DNA of 64,000 nt from Kalaharituber pfeilii (taxonomy: Eukaryota > Ascomycota > Pezizomycetes > Pezizales > Pezizaceae). The DNA is taken from positions 124,001 to 188,000 of the forward strand of contig WHUZ01000062.1 of assembly GCA_015179045.1 (NCBI GenBank), given 5' to 3'. How positions within the stretch are numbered: position 1 is the stretch's first letter; the number at the start of each line of letters is the position of its first letter. Both the position numbers and the translations under genes were made by a program. Under the pieces are notes generated by a model. The model had not been told where the DNA came from. It searched no databases and saw nothing but the letters and a program-made list of their open reading frames with translations. This document shows, piece after piece, positions 1 to 12,330 of the stretch.

Positions 1-564
1 TCGATTGTAGAGGTGTTCTCTAGTGCTGTAGCTGAATGGGCAGTAGTGTTCTCGTATGGCATGGAGTTCTCGTGTGGTATAGAGTTTGTATATGCATACA
101 ATTGATTTTTTTCAGCCAATTTCTACGTCCGTACAATTGATTTTTTCTATGAATTTGTTAAAGCCACGTTAACTGAAAAAACACAATTTTCTCAGCCAGT
201 CTGGCTGGCTTTTGACCCATGCTGGCTTTATCGCAAGGATGTTGATCCGGGGTCCTGGTCGTCGTGCCAGGGCCCCTGCAAATAGAGCCAGTTGACTTCG
301 CATCCTCTCTAATGAAGAGTCTATCAATGCTATCTTCTTCTGTATTGACGCTTTTTGGCTTACACGAGGAATTACGAATTTGTAGTTGTGTTGATATGCG
401 GGGTAGGGGTGAATGGACTACAATTACAGAGTGCAAGCCTTAGCTTTTTTGCATTTTGGACCGGTCATCAATTGCCGGCCGCACATGGCTAGACGTACAG
501 GGATATGAAATGTACGAATGTTCCACCTTACCTTACCGTAGATAATTGATGACCACCGCTACTG
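1..564. other. Unique flank left of the duplicated segment
   Basis: No convincing gene is seen. The stretch lies before the point where similarity to the second copy (near 24787) begins. The only long open frame is antisense, has no recognisable motif and is probably noise. Nothing else is supported. Confidence 0.5.
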
Positions 565-897
565 TATCTCTCTGCTTGTTCGGTCCAATTTGTCTGGCTG
601 GGGAAGATTCTGTGTGGTACAAAATGACATGAATTCTTGATTGGTCGTCAAGGTTAACCCTTGCTCTACTTCGTATTTGCTGAGTTGGTTGCTTTTTCTG
701 CTGTTCAGCCTCCTCTCGCTGCGGGGTCGGATTAATTATTCACCTAATGAAGTGAAATCCGGGAATTTCAACACTCATTCAGAGGAATTTGAATCCAGTC
801 TATCATCAATACGCTTTAAACCTACCTGGACATTCCAACTCCGGACTCTCTTCACTTGACCTTTAACCCACAAACCTAATATCCCCAGCTAGTCAGC

Positions 898-3800
898 ATG
901 GATGCCGCAGGACTTGCGTTCGGTATTGTGCCGTTGGTAATTCAACTGGTTCAATATCTCCGGAATGTCAAAGATGCCCCAGCATCCCGTGAAGCACTGA
1001 TTGAGCAGTTCGACCTATATATTAAATATGCACAGCAGGTAGCTGACAGAAAGTGGGACAACCAAATTTCAGTGAAAGTGGAGCAGACCCTTCAGCAGCA
1101 GCACTCTGTACTCGAGAAGCTAAACAAAATTCTTCAAGACCCAAAGCTTCAGAGCCTCCTGAATCAGCCTGCGATTACTATTGAGACTCAAACTTCGACA
1201 GTTGTTGAGAATCAAACTAGTATCACCATCTCCGGATCCGATGCAAGCTCCATTGTATCTATTGAGAGTTCAGACGCTGGTAGCCTTATTGCAGATACGA
1301 TACCTGGGGCAGGGTCTTCTGATACTGCTACTATCAAGAAACGGCGAAAGAGAGACTCTATGAAAAAATTGATTTCATTTTCAAGCCACAGGACTGGTAG
1401 TAAGAAGGATTCTACAGGTTATTTGAGTCCTGGCTCACGCTTCAATCCACGGAAACTGGGAAGTGGGCTGGATAACTCTCATGTTTTTTCCGCCTCCACC
1501 TCTATCGTTGAAAAATCCTCTACTACCAGAACACTGGTCGATCCATGGGTGTGGCCTTTTCAAGAAGATGAATTGAAGGAACTACTGCAAGCATTTGGAA
1601 CAATCACGGATATCCTGCACAAAATGCTGCAGCTTGAGCACATGTAATAATCCGCGATGAAATAAGTTGATGGTCTATACGTGAATCATTATGCTGATCA
1701 TCTCGATGCTCTTTCTAGGGGGATTTCGTCCCGTATTCACTCCAGAGTGACAAAAATAGACAATAGTGTGCAACTAGTAAGGTGTAAAATCCATCTAGCT
1801 ATTTTTTCGGGCCTCTAACTAACTTAGAATTGTTGATGTTAGCAACGATATGGAAGAAGTGAAGTATGTTTTATTTCCCTCAATGCAACTTGCCTCTACG
1901 GCAAACGTGATACATGTCTTGAGTCGAGCACCACAGTTAGTCAACAGCGTGCTGATATCAGTATTTCATATGTCAGGAATGTTGCAGTGGAAACGAGAGC
2001 TGTTGCGGTTACGATGCAGAGCAGGCTTGAAGGTATGTATGATAGGACTCTAGGTATGCCAGTTTACTGCTCCAGTAACTAAATCCCTTTCAACGGAGCA
2101 GATGATACCAGAGCAAAAGCATACGAGTGGCTATCACCATTGACATTTTGGAGCATTCAAGATAATATTTGTGCAAAACTCGAGCCAGGTACCGGATCCT
2201 GGCTCCTGGAGAATGAGAAGTTTACGAGGTGGTTACAAGGGGAGTCCAGGGCATTGTTATGTTATGGAATGCGTTAGTCTCCAATCATTCGAGGTGACAA
2301 AGTGACAGAAACAGCTGACTATTCACTCTCACATCTATAGCTGGTGCAGGGAAGTCTACACTGACGTATATCCCCCTTATAGAAGGCGCTCGTTCGAAAA
2401 CCAATCACTAAGCAAAACTTTGTAGGTCTCTTGTCATTCAGCATTTAAAGAATATATGTGGCACCAAGCAGGAGACCCCTGGCAAGTCGATTGGGCTTGC
2501 CTTCTTATTTTGCAACTATAACGATCAACAGATGCAAACTAAGCATAACCTCCTTGGAAGCATTCTACGTCAACTGGAAAAGTGTTGCTACATTACTCCT
2601 GACCTCACTGAGCTGTATGCTGAATATTGGAAGAAAGAGAAACGTAATCTGTCTCTCAAAGAGGTGGTGGAGCGGATCAAGAAATGTGCTTCAGCTCTTG
2701 AGAAGGTCTTTCTTGTAGTTGATGCATTAGATGAACTTGAATTTACCAATCGGCGTGAATTAGTGCGCAGCCACCTGGTTGATCTTATCCAGTCTCAGAA
2801 CAACATACAGCTTTTTACAACTTCTCGACCTGACAGCGACACTGAGGGTTTCTTTACAGACAAGGGTTACTCAACTCTGGAGATAACAGCCAAAGACAGT
2901 GATGTCAGGCTGTATCTCGAGGCGAAAATTGAAGATTTCGCAAAAACCGGCCAAAACCTATACAAACTTGTCCACAATGATGCTAAGCTTCGGGGCGAAG
3001 TTATAGAGAGGATTTTGCAGCAGGCGAGTGGGATGTAAGCTTTGTTCTATGTTCCATTCCTCTTGTTCTCTACTAACATTTACACTGTGCTGGTGGAGGT
3101 TCTTGATTGCCCAGCTTCATATCACTTCCATTGCCAACATGCCCAACCCGAACAAGCTTAGGCAAGCTTTGATCAATCTTCCACAAGATTTAAACAAAAC
3201 CTATCTTGATGCTATTCAGCGCATTCAAGTGCAACATGCTGAGTCCTGGGAGATAATCCAAAAAGCTTTCATGCTGGTTGCATTTAGCTTTGACTCGTTG
3301 GAACCTGATGCACTTTTGGATGCACTTGCCACAGATAAGGATTCTGGCTTCGATAGAGATGATAGAGTGGATAAAGCATATTTACTTTCGAACTGCGGAG
3401 GTTTGCTGATCGAGGAAGAGCACAAAGATGCTACACAGAATAAGAGGTGAATGGTGATTTATAATGTTTGGTAATAAAAATAAGAGCTTATATTGACTAA
3501 ACCCGTGTCATTAGGCATAAGTTCATCATCCGCTTAGTCCACCACAGTACCAGACAGTTTTTTGAGCAAAACGCACATCTACTGCTTCCAACTGCCCATT
3601 CACCCACTGACCTAATTGCTCTAGCACACTCTACCATTACGCTTGTGTGTCTAGCATACTTGACAACAGACCGAGGTGAAGTATACCAAGATGCTCAATG
3701 GGATGGAAAAATCTTGAGCACTAAGTTCCCTTTCTTGTGGTACTCTTTTTGCTATTGGGGAAACCATGCGTCTAAAGCTTCGAAGCATCTTATCCAAAGT

Positions 3801-5495
3801 AAGCTATACCAGTACTTTGATCACGAGCAGGGTACAGGGTATGCAAATGGCCCATATCACTACAGGGTATTTGATACATTCTGGGAGTTTGAGAACTATC
3901 CATCAGTACGAGATTGGACCTTAGATTACCGTATTCATGCAGCATCTGGGTGTGGGTCAGTTTTTATAGCAGCTCTGGTATTTGATTTGAGGATATTAGT
4001 TGAGGAGTACATGCTACGAGATCCAAACTTTGTTTTATCTCTGCCAGGACCCTTCCTAAGCATATGTTTAACGGCAGCAGCATGGAATGGAAATATGGAC
4101 TTCATCAGACAAGTTTGGGATAGGGCTGCTGATATCAATAAAAATTCGAGGAATGAAGTTATTGGATCATGTATGAGAGCTATCACTCCTGGCTGGGCAG
4201 CAGCATACAATGGACATGGTAAGGTGGTTGAGCTGCTGCTAGCAGACAACAGGTTCGATATTAATGCGGTGAATAAGGCTGGTGCAACAGCACTTTTTGT
4301 CGCTATAGAGTATGGACATTGTAATGTGGCGGAGGCGCTGCTAAAAAATAGCAAGGTCGATGTCAATATGGCTAACAACTATGGCTCGACACCGCTGAAT
4401 CGTGCAGCTGACAACGGGCATGACAAGGGGGTGGAGCTGCTGCTGGCAAATGACAAGGTCGATGTCAATATGGCTGACGAAGATGGCTGGACACCGCTGA
4501 AGAGTGCAGCTGATGAAGGCCATGTCAAGGTGGTGGAGCTGCTGCTGGTGAATGACAAGGTCGATGTCAATATGGCTACCGAAGATGGCTGGACACCGCT
4601 GAATAGTGCAGCTAACAAAGGGCATATCAAGGTGGTGGAGCTGCTGCTGGCGAATGGCAAGGTCGATGTCAATATGCCTAACAAATATGGTTATACACCA
4701 CTGTGTCGTGCAGCTCTCAAAGGGTATGACAAGGTGGTGGAGCTGCTGCTGGCAAATGATAAGGTCGAGGTCAATATGGCTGACGAAGATGGCTGGACAC
4801 CGCTAAATAGTGCAGCTGATGAAGGCCATGTCAAGGTGGTGGAGCTGCTGCTGGTGAATGACAAGGTCGATGTCAATATGGCTACCGAAAATGGCTGGAC
4901 ACCGCTGAATAGTGCAGCTAACAAAGGGCATGTCAAGGTGGTGGAGCTGCTGCTGGCAAATGATAAGGTCGATGTCAATATGGCTGACGAAGATGGCTGG
5001 ACACCACTGAATAGTGCAGCTGATGAAGGCCATGTCAAGGTGGTGGAGCTGCTGCTGGCAAATGATAAGGTCGATGTCAATATGGCACAGAAAGAGGGCT
5101 GGACACCGCTGAATTGTGCAGCTAACAAAGGGCATATCAAGGTGGTGGAGCTGCTGCTGGCGAATGACAAGGTCGATGTTAATATGGCTAACAACTATGG
5201 CTGGACACCACTAAATTGTGCAGCTCTCAGAGGGTATGACAAGGTGGTTGAGCTCCTTCTAGCATTCAAAAGCATCGATGTCAACCATAGTGATCCAAAC
5301 GGTGACACCCCGCTGCATATTGCAGCTTACAACAGCCACAACAAGGTAATAGAGCTACTTCTTGCACACGACGAAATCGACATTACCATAGCCAATTCTG
5401 CTTCCAAGATTGCCTTGGACTATGCCTCTGATCATGAACACCACGAAATTGTCGCGATGTTACGCTCAAAGCTTGGAAAAGATGACAAGGCATAG
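898..5495 (+). CDS. NLR-like STAND protein: N-terminal domain, NACHT, 13 ankyrin repeats
   Basis: Phase-consistent model of eight exons: 898-1643, 1719-1776, 1843-2032, 2102-2272, 2341-2365, 2426-3034, 3099-3446, 3515-5495, giving about 1375 residues without internal stops. All introns are GT-AG. The N-terminal roughly 250 residues start MDAAGLAFGIVPLVIQLVQ, reminiscent of HeLo-like/fungal STAND N-terminal domains (uncertain). The NACHT ATPase has a Walker A motif GMPGAGKSTLT spanning two introns (near residue 390) and Walker B VFLVVDALDEL (near 490), followed by the post-NACHT motif HHSTRQFFE. From about residue 940 there are 13 ankyrin repeats of 34 residues. In fungi this family acts in non-self recognition or cell-death control; the ligand is unknown. 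The donor at 2273 (GTTAGT) matters: reading through it would hit a TAG at 2275. Paralogue at 25122-30480. Confidence 0.85.
4192..5465 (+). repeat. Ankyrin-repeat-coding array, 13 units of 102 bp
   Basis: Consecutive 34-residue units follow the pattern G-W-T-P-L-N-S-A-A-N-K-G-H, V-K-V-V-E-L-L-L, then N-D-K-V-D-V-N-M and four variable residues. Central units are nearly identical at DNA level, the mark of recent unequal exchange or gene conversion. The first two and last three units are more diverged. Variable positions cluster in the last four residues (TED, DED, NKY, QKE, NNY types) and in the residues at the inter-helix turn, which form the exposed finger of ankyrin repeats. Confidence 0.9.
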
Positions 5496-5660
5496 CCGAT
5501 ACTAATCTCCATCCCTTGGCTGTCTTATTGCTTTGCTATAGGAAATAATGTCAAGCATTCTGTTCTATACTGTGTTTTATCTCTATTGATGGACAGGTGA
5601 TGGTAGCTTTTTTTGTTGGGCTTATGTATGTGCTTCGAGATAGGAGGACTTGATTTTCTA

Positions 5661-5665
<5 letters not shown>

Positions 5666-5693
<28 letters not shown>

Positions 5694-6295
5694 TCAATAC
5701 TCGCTTGCCGCCCCACGGGCTATGGCGAGGGTCTTTATTATGAAAAGAAAAACACCAAACCTAACTACCTAACTACATGTATTGCCCGCGGTTCCCTCCG
5801 TGTTGCGGGTAACGCCCAGTATGATCTCCTACCTCCGTCCCCTCTCCGACTCATACCGGACGGATCTGTGCCATCGTCCGCTCAGTCTCACCTTCTCGAC
5901 CTTCACCTCTTTCTCCAAGTAAATGACCACCGAGCTTGTCTTTTTACCCTCCTCCTCCAACAAGCTCTTCTTCCTGAGCCAACGAATCCCCTTTACCTTC
6001 CCTAACTCCCTGTTCGTTGCCTCCAACCACTTCTTTACTTTTCCCAAATCCTTCCTCAGTGGGATTCCGTGTATAACGACGCCGGCTTCTGTCTTGGTGG
6101 TAGCGTCGGGAGTGGTTGATGAAGAGTTGGTGGTGGTGGCCCGGTGTCGCCGGAACGCTTCTCCCTGAGTCGGAAGCGGTCGTCTTGGCTTGGGTGGCGA
6201 CGGGGGTGGTGTTCTTGGTGATGGTGGTGGTGCCGTTGAAGGCGATGGCGGTGATGGCGGTGGTGCCTGTGTTGGTGGTGGCGGTGGTGATGGCG
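5666..6295 (-). mobile_element. Gag-only non-autonomous LINE-A derivative
   Basis: Poly-T at the left is the poly-A tail of a minus-strand insertion. The TSD is GATTTTCTAAGCTT (5652-5665 and 6296-6309). The second NLR copy keeps the empty site near 30650. The interior encodes the C-terminal part of a LINE ORF1 (gag-like) protein ending Y-E-S-E-R-G-R-R stop. The 3' region follows directly, with the hairpin tail that reads GCCATAGCCCGTGGGGCGGC on the minus strand. No reverse-transcriptase sequence lies between gag and tail, so the copy is deleted for ORF2. Confidence 0.88.
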
Positions 6296-6309
6296 GATTT
6301 TCTAAGCTT

Positions 6310-8518
6310 GAATACTTTTCTTTTTTTTTCTTTTTCTTTTTTTGGCTTTATGTGTCTATCTGTGTATGTGCATATGAATCGTTGTCACTCAAAGTCAGCG
6401 TTATTTCTCTTTTACAGCTCAGCAGCGTTTTCTTTGGACCGAATGTGGTTTCTCATTGAAGCAATTGGCGGTACCGGTTTTGTAGCCGAATCTTTAGGTA
6501 GCAGATATGCATAATGCGAAGTTGGGTACTGATCAGCGCTGGAGATCTGATGCTACTATCAATCCGTGCACACATGTGATGATCTGGAAGAGCTTCTGGA
6601 CAGATAGTGGTATTGTCAAAGGTTTTCTAGGAATTGTAAAAAAAATTTAGTTTTCTCTCAGCGGTGGAATAGACTGAACGATGAAATAATGCTGTTGTCT
6701 CTAGTGATGGAGCTAACAAGTGCCAGAGGTAGTGCGGGAGGTATTGAGACAGGGTCACAATTCGAATTCGAAATGCGGAAGAGGGTTCTCGGCATCCTAT
6801 TATTCAATGAATTGGACTGTAACCAATACTCCGGTTCAGTTGTAAGCGAAATTCAATTGGGAATCGGAACTAGACAACTCGTTTTTAATTTTCCGACATA
6901 TATTCTAGCATTTTAGCCTCTCTGAATATTCTCTTGCTACGTTTGCCGCGATCCAAGTTGTGCAACAACAACTTCACCTAGTATTTTTGCGATTCTATTA
7001 TTTTTAATTATCTGATCGGTACCCAAAAAATCTATTGCCGATAAATTAGAATCCCGCCGTTGGAAGTTCAGGAGAGATGACTTACAAACTATCCTTGTAT
7101 GATAGTTACTACCACATTCAGAAATTTGATACTCGCTCACATCGGTTTGTGGTCAATTTAGCTTAGACTTGTGGAATTAACTTTTATCGGACATGGTTCT
7201 GAAGATATGCATAAGTATAAAAACACTGGATTCTTTGTAATAAACTTTGGTCCGAAGCTTGCTTGACTGCGTTATTACTCGATTGGAGAAAGTATTCGTA
7301 TGAGAGGGGACGCTGCCGCAAATTCCCCGGAAATGAGCTCCGAGTTCGGAATCATGGATTTCTAGACTAAGCAACGTAAAGTGGGAGGCACGTGCTCGTC
7401 TGGCTATGATAGCGAGATACGTATGTAATGCACGATTAGTTTCTGTGCTTTTCTGCGTTTATTTTGTCCAAGTTGAATAAGCGGATATTTGATTGGTTCC
7501 GTTTGTTATTTAGGTGGTGAGACGTGGGAGGCGTGTGACGGAGACTGGTCGGGTGACTTGGAAGCATGATGGGGAGGGGTGGTAACGTGGGAGGATGAGA
7601 TGCGCAAGTGATGGGTTCACCGTATCTATTTTATTTTACTCTCCGCATCCATTGTTCTCCTCCACCGTAATAGAAACTAAAAAAAAAAAATAAAAAACCG
7701 ATCAAACGCTACCCTTTTCCTCACACCATCTCAACGACTTAAACTATTACCAACATCACGTGGTTTTCACAACGACAACATGGCTATTACCAACGTCACG
7801 TGGTTTTCACAACGACAAACTTAGCTATTACCAACATCACGTGCTTTTCACAATAAACATATGCAAGGGCTAGATACCATGGGGTCTGAGAAACAAGGGG
7901 ATATGTACGGTATGCGATTTGCTACCTTCTTTTTTTTTTTTTTTTTTTTTTGGCGAGAAAAAAGCTAGCTATCTGAGGTTACGGTATATACTGTACATGT
8001 TACTACTTATGAAAAAAAAAGAAAAGAAAAAAAAAAAAAAAAAAAGGTTGGTTCCGTAAAAAACCAGACCATGCTTTTTTTGTTTAGTGAAGGCGTTGGG
8101 CAACCGCCGTGATGGTTTCCCATGCTGACGTCGCTATCTATCATACGGTATGTCTCTGCATGGGTTCAAGAGCTCCGGAGCTATGCCAAGAAAATCGAAC
8201 TGACCTCCACATGGTGAACACCGCAAGCAGGGTGTTTAGAATCGAGCCCCCCCCTCTCACCCAGGTTCAATCTCTGACACTGGAGAACAGAGTATATCTT
8301 ATCCCGCATCTCCCCGGGCCCTATAAACGCCCCAATCTCCATACTGACTCCAATCCCAAATCAGAACCGGAGCACTCCGTTTGCCCTTTTTTTTTGTTAT
8401 CTCTAATATCATACAGACAAGTATCCTCAGGAGGTCCGACCATCTACTATTAATATTTTTTTTTCTTAAGAAATCTTGACAAACCGTCAAACTTATAGCT
8501 ACAGTCCATGTCATATAC
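6310..8518. other. NLR 3' flank shared by both copies
   Basis: The sequence is alignable to about 30655-32892 in the second copy. No gene is recognised; short open frames are not preserved between copies. It holds poly-T and poly-A runs near 7931, 8025 and 8390, and the CACGTG repeats described separately. Probably a transcribed trailer or intergenic DNA. Confidence 0.55.
7741..7858. promoter_or_regulatory. Three direct repeats carrying TCACGTG
   Basis: About 42-bp units of the form CTATTACCAACRTCACGTGG followed by TTTTCACAA occur three times in a row here and three times at about 32085-32200 in the second copy. CACGTG is the general E-box/bHLH core. Function as a binding cluster is inference; the repeats themselves are seen directly and survive in both duplicate copies. 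Confidence 0.5.
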
Positions 8519-8945
8519 CTATTTTCAGTCCGACGCAGCGGTTACTAATGCAAACTTTTATAAATATAATAGATGATATTGTGCTTGTAGTCGCTTGGAT
8601 AGATCTTTCTGCCTCTTGTTCACAACACGGCACACTTTCAATACAACACATAAAGACCAGGAGACAATGAACAATCATGAAAGTAAGAAATAGTAACAAA
8701 GGAGGAGGAAACAAGTGGAAAGCGACACAAAGCAGACACAGCACATGGTTTCACCATCAGTTTGCAGAAAACAAGACATTAAACAACCAGAGACAAGAGA
8801 CAATTAGGAACAAGAGAGAAAAGGACGCATCAGAGAACATGCAGAGAAAAGGAGGTGACAGAGATAAAGAAATCAAAAAGATGGGAAAAGCCAGGAAAGC
8901 AAAGCCGGGAAAGCAAGGCCTGATGCAATGTGTCGGTACAGCGCA

Positions 8946-10370
8946 CTAGTCCTGACGCTGCGCATCCTGCTCAGTGGACGTATCACTTTGGGCTGGGGTT
9001 GCCTGTCGTGTAGTAGTAGGCTGGTCCCTACGGAGGCGGCGATTGAACAGCCGCTCTCTTAACTCCATCTCATACTGATCCATATCGCCCACCACACTAT
9101 ACACCACCATCTCCTGGTCTACGGGCCTTGTTTTTCGGAGAAGCCGATCCTTCACCTCTGCCTTTACATTCGCCACAATGAGATCTTGGACCTGGTCTGA
9201 ATGGTCCTCCCAGGCCTTGATAAGGCGGTCGTAAATGGCTTGCTGCATGTTAGTAACCCTCCTTGTAACGTCGGATTTGTACTTACAAAAGGCAGTTTCA
9301 AATTTGAACTCAACGCTGTTTTGGTTGAAAGTTCCAAGACTCCACGCCTTTAGACAATGCCGTATCACGCTGGCTACCAGGCAGATGAATTGTTTGTTTA
9401 TTCTATCCAGGAATCCGGGGTCAATGTTGCCCCGCATTTTTGTACCCAGAAAGTACTTGTTCCAGATTAACTCAACAATCTCTTCGGCCATGAACCGATT
9501 TTCCATCCCCTATGAGAGTAAGCGTCGGTTCAACCACTTGTCGCGTCGGAGTACCTACCATGCGACATTTCCCCTCACATACGAAACGGTCATGGAGTAG
9601 CAACTCCTTCACTTTGGCGGCTTTTGTCTCTGCCGAGAGATGGTTAAGTCCATACAGATTCATCACTGTATCTCGGCATTCATATACCAACTGTGATCTC
9701 ACTCTCGAATGGATGCTCTTGAGCTACAGGATGTCAGCAATCATACTGGTCCTGTTGGAATAAGATGTATTGACTTACATGTGAATCAATGGGTTTAATT
9801 TTAACCTTATACTCACCCAGCCTATCCTGAGCCATACCCCACGATTCTTCAAGCATGTCCACTACTTCACCAGCACTTAATAGCGGACGATCAAAAAGTG
9901 TTAAATCCCTGACAATCTCCTCCGCCCGGATTGTTAACCCTTGATATGTGGCGGGAATGCTGCAGAACGCTCGAGATCGGACCCCTCTATGAGTTTGTCG
10001 TTGAACTGGATTGCGAGAGTCAATCTCTGCCTCAGAATCTTGTTGAGATTCCTCTGCGTCGGATTCCGGCTCCTCTTCGTCGTCGAGATCCTGACTTAGG
10101 TTCTCTACATCCTGATCTCTACCGTCATCGCTTGGATCACGTTCATCCGGAATTATCTATCAAATAAGTGAGTTTAAGGATTCACCAAGAGATAGAGCGT
10201 TTTAAACTCACCTGTGTGATCATTCTTTTACCTGTAGCCTTCTTGACCGTAATACGAACCTTCGATTTCTGCACTATCTTCGAAGAAGATTGTCGCTTCT
10301 TGGACTTCTCCACTGGCGTACCGTCATCATTTGTCTTGGCTCTCCTTCTAGTGGATGTACTGCTAGACAT
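8946..10370 (-). CDS. Four-exon hypothetical protein, possible DUF6532-like
   Basis: Minus-strand exons 10370-10212, 10156-9779, 9723-9559 and 9509-8946 join in phase to about 421 residues with no internal stop; donors are GTGAGT, GTAAGT and GTAGGT. The start ATG opens MSSSTSTRRRAK. Residues 1-53 are basic and Ser/Thr-rich, as in a nuclear or disordered tail. The next stretch is very acidic (runs of D and E). The C-terminal half contains a helical core with E-L-I-W-N-K-Y-F-L-G-T-K and W-S-L-G-T-F, which reminds me of the fungal DUF6532 family; this assignment is tentative. The gene lies entirely inside the block absent from the second NLR copy. No function can be assigned. Intact splicing and frame suggest it is or was recently functional. 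Confidence 0.75.
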
Positions 10371-11557
10371 TTCAGATGTTGAATAAAGTTTGGTAGTAGA
10401 TGAGAGGAAAAGAGGAGAATAATGAGGAGCAGACAGAGACTGAGTGGAATGGGTAGAGTACAAGAGAAAAGATGGAGGATCATGAATCGAAGAAGCTATA
10501 TATCACTTGATATACCCTTCAGTTTCTCTTATGTCCATCAAAATCCTGCTATCGGTGCATATATTCTCAGTCTGGGGACGGGTCGGTAGGCATCCTTAGT
10601 TGGAAGTTCATGAGATCCTATCACCGTGCATTGTATCAGTCGGCCGACACGCTTGGTCCTCGCAAGGGAAGCTCATGAGATTGTATCACCTGTACATTGT
10701 GTCAGTCCGCCGACGCGCTGGGTCCTCGCAAGGGAAGTGTGCAAATGTTCCATGCGCTTGTTGATTAAGCTCTCAATTGAAATTGCTATGAATATGGCGC
10801 TCGTTTAGAAAGTATTGGAATAGCTTCAATGAGCGAGTATTTATCACATCCAGAAAGGGAAGTAAATGTCATAGGAGAAAGAGACAGATAATGTAGAAGT
10901 AGAAGGAACAAAGAAGGCAGACAATAGAGAAATAGAAAACGTAAGATAAAATAAAAATAAAAATAAAAATTAAAAAAAAACGAATACAGATAACAAATTC
11001 AAAATCAAAGACACTCTATTCAAGTCGGTCAACCTATCCACGGCGTCGGACAGCCTTTGACATGCAGCCGCAATCCCACTCCAGAACTGGTAATTACGTA
11101 AATTACACAGAAAAAACTTGCTTTCAGTGGTAGGTCAAAGTGAGAATATAGGGGAAAACAGCGAAAGGGAATAAAAAAGAAAGACAAAAATAACAAATTC
11201 TAAAATCAAGACATTCAACGTGAAACAACCCAGCTGGTCGCTAAGCCTATCCTCAGCGTCGGACCCCTCCCATGTGACATTTCCTTTACTCTAAACTAAT
11301 TACGGAGTGATTCACAACGGTCTATCCCATGCATTTCGTTTAGTACAAATCAATGAGTGCAAAACTGAAAAACTAACAAGGAACAACTTACCATGTGATC
11401 TCAAACGACTCCCTTTGCCCGCTTCCAGTGGTTGAGTGCAGCAATCCTAGCTGCCGTTCCTGCAGCTTCTCTGGTATTACCATCGTCCAGTTGAGATTCA
11501 AATTCCGCCTTTCCCACCTCCCCACTGGCTCGAGCCAAGACCCAATGGACGTTGGAG
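10371..11557. other. Upstream region of the DUF6532-like gene
   Basis: No gene recognised. TATA-like sequence near 10495-10510 could serve the minus-strand gene. Two imperfect direct repeats lie at 10604-10736. An A-rich run with (AAAAT)n lies at 10945-10978. A loosely repeated phrase around CCTATCC(A/T)CRGCGTCGGAC occurs at about 11032 and 11247. Confidence 0.5.
10604..10736 (+). repeat. Imperfect 67-bp tandem duplication
   Basis: Units 10604-10670 and 10671-10736 share TCATGAGAT, TGTATCA and the end GGTCCTCGCAAGGGAA with scattered substitutions. The position, 235-365 bp upstream of the minus-strand gene start, would allow a promoter role, which is inference. Confidence 0.65.
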
Positions 11558-12330
11558 ACTTCACTGATACATCTTCACCCCGCCACATCCAGACCTACAT
11601 CCAGACAAAATTACAATCTCTTCAACGCAAAACAAATACTCTTTCTCGCCGCCTTTTTTTTTTTTTTTCTCCCTCACGTGCCATCTAACTACCCGTACTC
11701 CCATTTTGCATTTTCACCCCGCATCGCGGTCCACTTTTTTCTAGATGTAGTACCGCCGAATCCCCGTCCCAGCTATCTCAAAATCCTCCATCAGATCCTC
11801 GCTTTCAACTCTCCGGGCAGTTCCGCAAGTTCCATTTTGGGGAAGTTAGGTATCTGCGTCATACTAGGTCTCGGAAGCATAACTCGATGGTCTAATGAGT
11901 ATGTAGTAGGTTAGAGTGAAGAACATATCTGGGTAGGTTATGTGAAGAGATGGTAAGATGGAAAGATGGTAAGATTATGTAAAAATTTTAGAGAGATATA
12001 TGATAGAGGTATTTGAATATAATTGGATTTTGGTCACGAAATGGTACGAGATACATGCAAAGTAGTAGTACAGGTTGGGATGTGTATGCTGAGGTCAGGA
12101 TCTTGGCATTTCTCCTAATTGGGAAATGAACCCGAAAAAAAGCTCCTTGTTCCAATAACTCTACCAGCTACCCAGACAGCAACAAACGATATGTTTCTTC
12201 CGAGAATTGTCCGCATTGATGACGGGTCTACCACACCACCGGCGAGTTTGGAACCATTCATTACTGCTGCGAATAAAGGAAAGGAGCGTGCGAGTAGCAG
12301 CCCTCCATAAGGCTCCATTACAGACACTTC

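Larger units (their letters stand above)
8519..11557. repeat. 3.04-kb block present only in left copy
   Basis: The second copy reads directly from CATGTCATATAC (about 32876-32889) into ACTTCACTGATAC with only three filler bases. In the left copy this block sits between the same two landmarks. It contains the intact minus-strand gene 10370-8946. No TSD or terminal repeat was found, so insertion here and deletion in the right copy both remain possible. Confidence 0.8.
565..12207 (+). repeat. Segmental duplication, left copy
   Basis: This interval and 24787-33499 are direct copies that share 5' flank, NLR-like gene and more than 3 kb of 3' flank. Similarity starts in the upstream region with the shared stretch TTGATTGGTCGTCAAGG and ends at ATGTTTCTTCCG (12191-12202 versus about 33484-33495). 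The length difference is explained almost exactly by a LINE derivative at 5666-6295, a 3.04-kb block at 8519-11557, and seven fewer 102-bp ankyrin units in this copy. The right breakpoint falls at a candidate start codon of the broken gene that begins at 12191. Confidence 0.9.

Noticed and set aside
2275..2277. TAG stop in the first NLR gene before the P-loop
   Set aside because: A donor at 2273 (GTTAGT) removes it and yields the canonical P-G-A-G-K-S junction, so it is intronic.
4341..5194. Long antisense open frames over the ankyrin array (also 28566-29712)
   Set aside because: They mirror the 102-bp sense repeat (S/T-rich periodic peptides) and arise because the repeat has no antisense stops; the sense frame has clear protein motifs.
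8519..11557. Helitron or TIR mobility of the 3.04-kb block
   Set aside because: Ends show neither TC...CTRR with hairpin, nor inverted repeats, nor a duplicated target.
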